From: Algoriphagus chordae
GTDB taxonomy: Bacteria > Bacteroidota > Bacteroidia > Cytophagales > Cyclobacteriaceae
Length of the DNA: 64,000 nucleotides
Assembly: GCF_003254055.1 (NCBI RefSeq)
Contig: NZ_QKZT01000009.1
Location: 124,001-188,000 of the forward strand
Direction: 5' to 3'
Made by a program: the position numbers and the translations under genes. Shown here one piece after another: positions 63,442-64,000 of this stretch; within the stretch, counting starts at the first letter, position 1, and every line of letters begins with the position of its first letter. Below the pieces are notes generated by a model that did no database searches, was not told the origin of the DNA, and worked only from the letters and a program-made list of their open reading frames with translations.

Positions 63442-64000
63442 CTATTCTGAGGAAATATGGTGTGTAAGGAAGTCTTTACCCGTATAAAACCTAAAGGCAT
63501 GCTTTTCTATTTTGGCTTCTATAGCTGCAGGCTTACCGATCATCTCTCCATCAATTTGAAATTCAGCATTTTCAATATTCACAATTTCACATGATTTCAT
63601 TCGCCATGCTGTGCATACTTCATCTCTGTGCAGGTCACCTCTAAACAATCTAATTGAGCTTCGAATATAATCATCTGCAGTTTGAGGATTAAGGGCGATC
63701 ACCTCGAATTTACCATCATTGATCAAGCCTCCACAGTTGATTAAGGCACCTGTCCCGTATTGATCACCATTTGCTATTACAATCATCTTGGCCTCCACTT
63801 CTATGGACTCCTCATCGATTGTTAAGCGGTACTTTTTGACCTCTGCTCCGAATATTTCTTTTAAGGAATGTTTGACATAGCCAATCATTCCACGCTTTTC
63901 CTCCTGCTCAAATTTTTTGATCAAATTGGCATTCATCCCAAAATCAGCGAGGTGCAGACAGAGTTCTCCATTAATGTGAATCGCATCTACGGCATGCGCT
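63442..64000 (-). CDS. Diacylglycerol kinase family lipid kinase (partial, 5' end outside window)
   Basis: The C-terminal part of a YegS/DgkB-type lipid kinase. The frame is open from the right edge; upstream of the internal ATG at 63936 it reads AVDAIHINGELCLHLADFGM, matching the family's strand before the FNA motif. Then IVIANGDQYGTGALINCGG (a conserved C-terminal block) and FQIDGEMIGKPAA, whose DGE is the family's last acidic motif. The N-terminal ATP-binding GGDGT lies outside. The true start is not in the window. Confidence 0.85.
   Translation of the reverse strand, partial: AHAVDAIHINGELCLHLADFGMNANLIKKFEQEEKRGMIGYVKHSLKEIFGAEVKKYRLTIDEESIEVEAKMIVIANGDQYGTGALINCGGLINDGKFEVIALNPQTADDYIRSSIRLFRGDLHRDEVCTAWRMKSCEIVNIENAEFQIDGEMIGKPAAIEAKIEKHAFRFYTGKDFLTHHISSE

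Noticed and set aside
1..64000. tRNA or rRNA genes, prophage, intact insertion sequence
   Set aside because: I saw no cloverleaf, rRNA core sequence, transposase or phage structural gene in reading the window; a tRNAscan or Infernal run would settle short RNAs.

Overview
The window looks like chromosomal DNA of a Bacteroidota bacterium of the Cytophagales, most likely Algoriphagus or a close relative in the Cyclobacteriaceae. Support: two adjacent DUF4221 lipoproteins, a fused DAHP synthase/chorismate mutase in a clustered aromatic pathway, a lysyl-tRNA synthetase with an extra C-terminal domain, many secreted enzymes with short signal peptides, and a -33/-7 type promoter (TTTG, 19 bases, TAnnTTTG). 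No rRNA, tRNA, intact insertion sequence, prophage or CRISPR array was seen. The genus is inference.

Layout. 0-6 kb: the edge of a phosphopantetheinyl transferase gene, then a tight operon (WD40 protein, DivIVA-like protein, folB, ChaN-like protein, DUF4268), then a membrane-anchored MutS-like ATPase. 6-9.3 kb: lysS and proline dehydrogenase on the minus strand. 9.7-16.4 kb: the aromatic amino acid cluster aroG/CM, aroB, aroA, pheA, aminotransferase, tyrA. It is preceded by a promoter, a Phe/Tyr-rich leader peptide and a terminator/antiterminator pair, which together form a transcription attenuator. 16.6-23.8 kb: secreted and housekeeping genes, an orphan Pycsar-type membrane effector, a Tat-exported phospholipase C, a 2OG-Fe(II) oxygenase, and a relic of a second phospholipase C 3' end. 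23.8-33.8 kb: a 39-residue membrane protein, a large B12/radical SAM protein, a dienelactone hydrolase, small membrane proteins, a NYN-LOTUS protein, an M20 peptidase and an outer-membrane protein. 33.8-49 kb: mostly minus-strand envelope genes (DUF4221 pair, FNT channel, DUF1080, truncated haemoglobin, nucleotide pyrophosphatase-like enzyme, esterases, a TPR membrane protein), interrupted by a tandem array of ~289-bp units at 39.2-40.4 kb. 49-56 kb: DUF808 protein, serine hydrolase, nitroreductase, FdhF/YdeP oxidoreductase. 56-62.4 kb: a carbohydrate-use operon with overlapping genes (small membrane protein, sodium:solute symporter, GH88-like hydrolase, flavin oxidoreductase, SDR), followed by a secreted Gfo/Idh/MocA oxidoreductase facing a DUF1080 lipoprotein. 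The right edge cuts a lipid kinase gene.

How the genes work together. The aromatic cluster supplies the first shikimate step, two later steps, and the Phe and Tyr branches, and it appears to sense charged tRNA-Phe and tRNA-Tyr through the leader. The 56-61 kb operon probably imports an unsaturated uronide-like sugar and cleaves and reduces it in the cytoplasm. The exported Gfo/Idh/MocA protein and DUF1080 lipoprotein fit the 3-keto-glycoside route of glycan cleavage. Intergenic spaces hold several kinds of palindromic modules and low-complexity word arrays that recur across the window.
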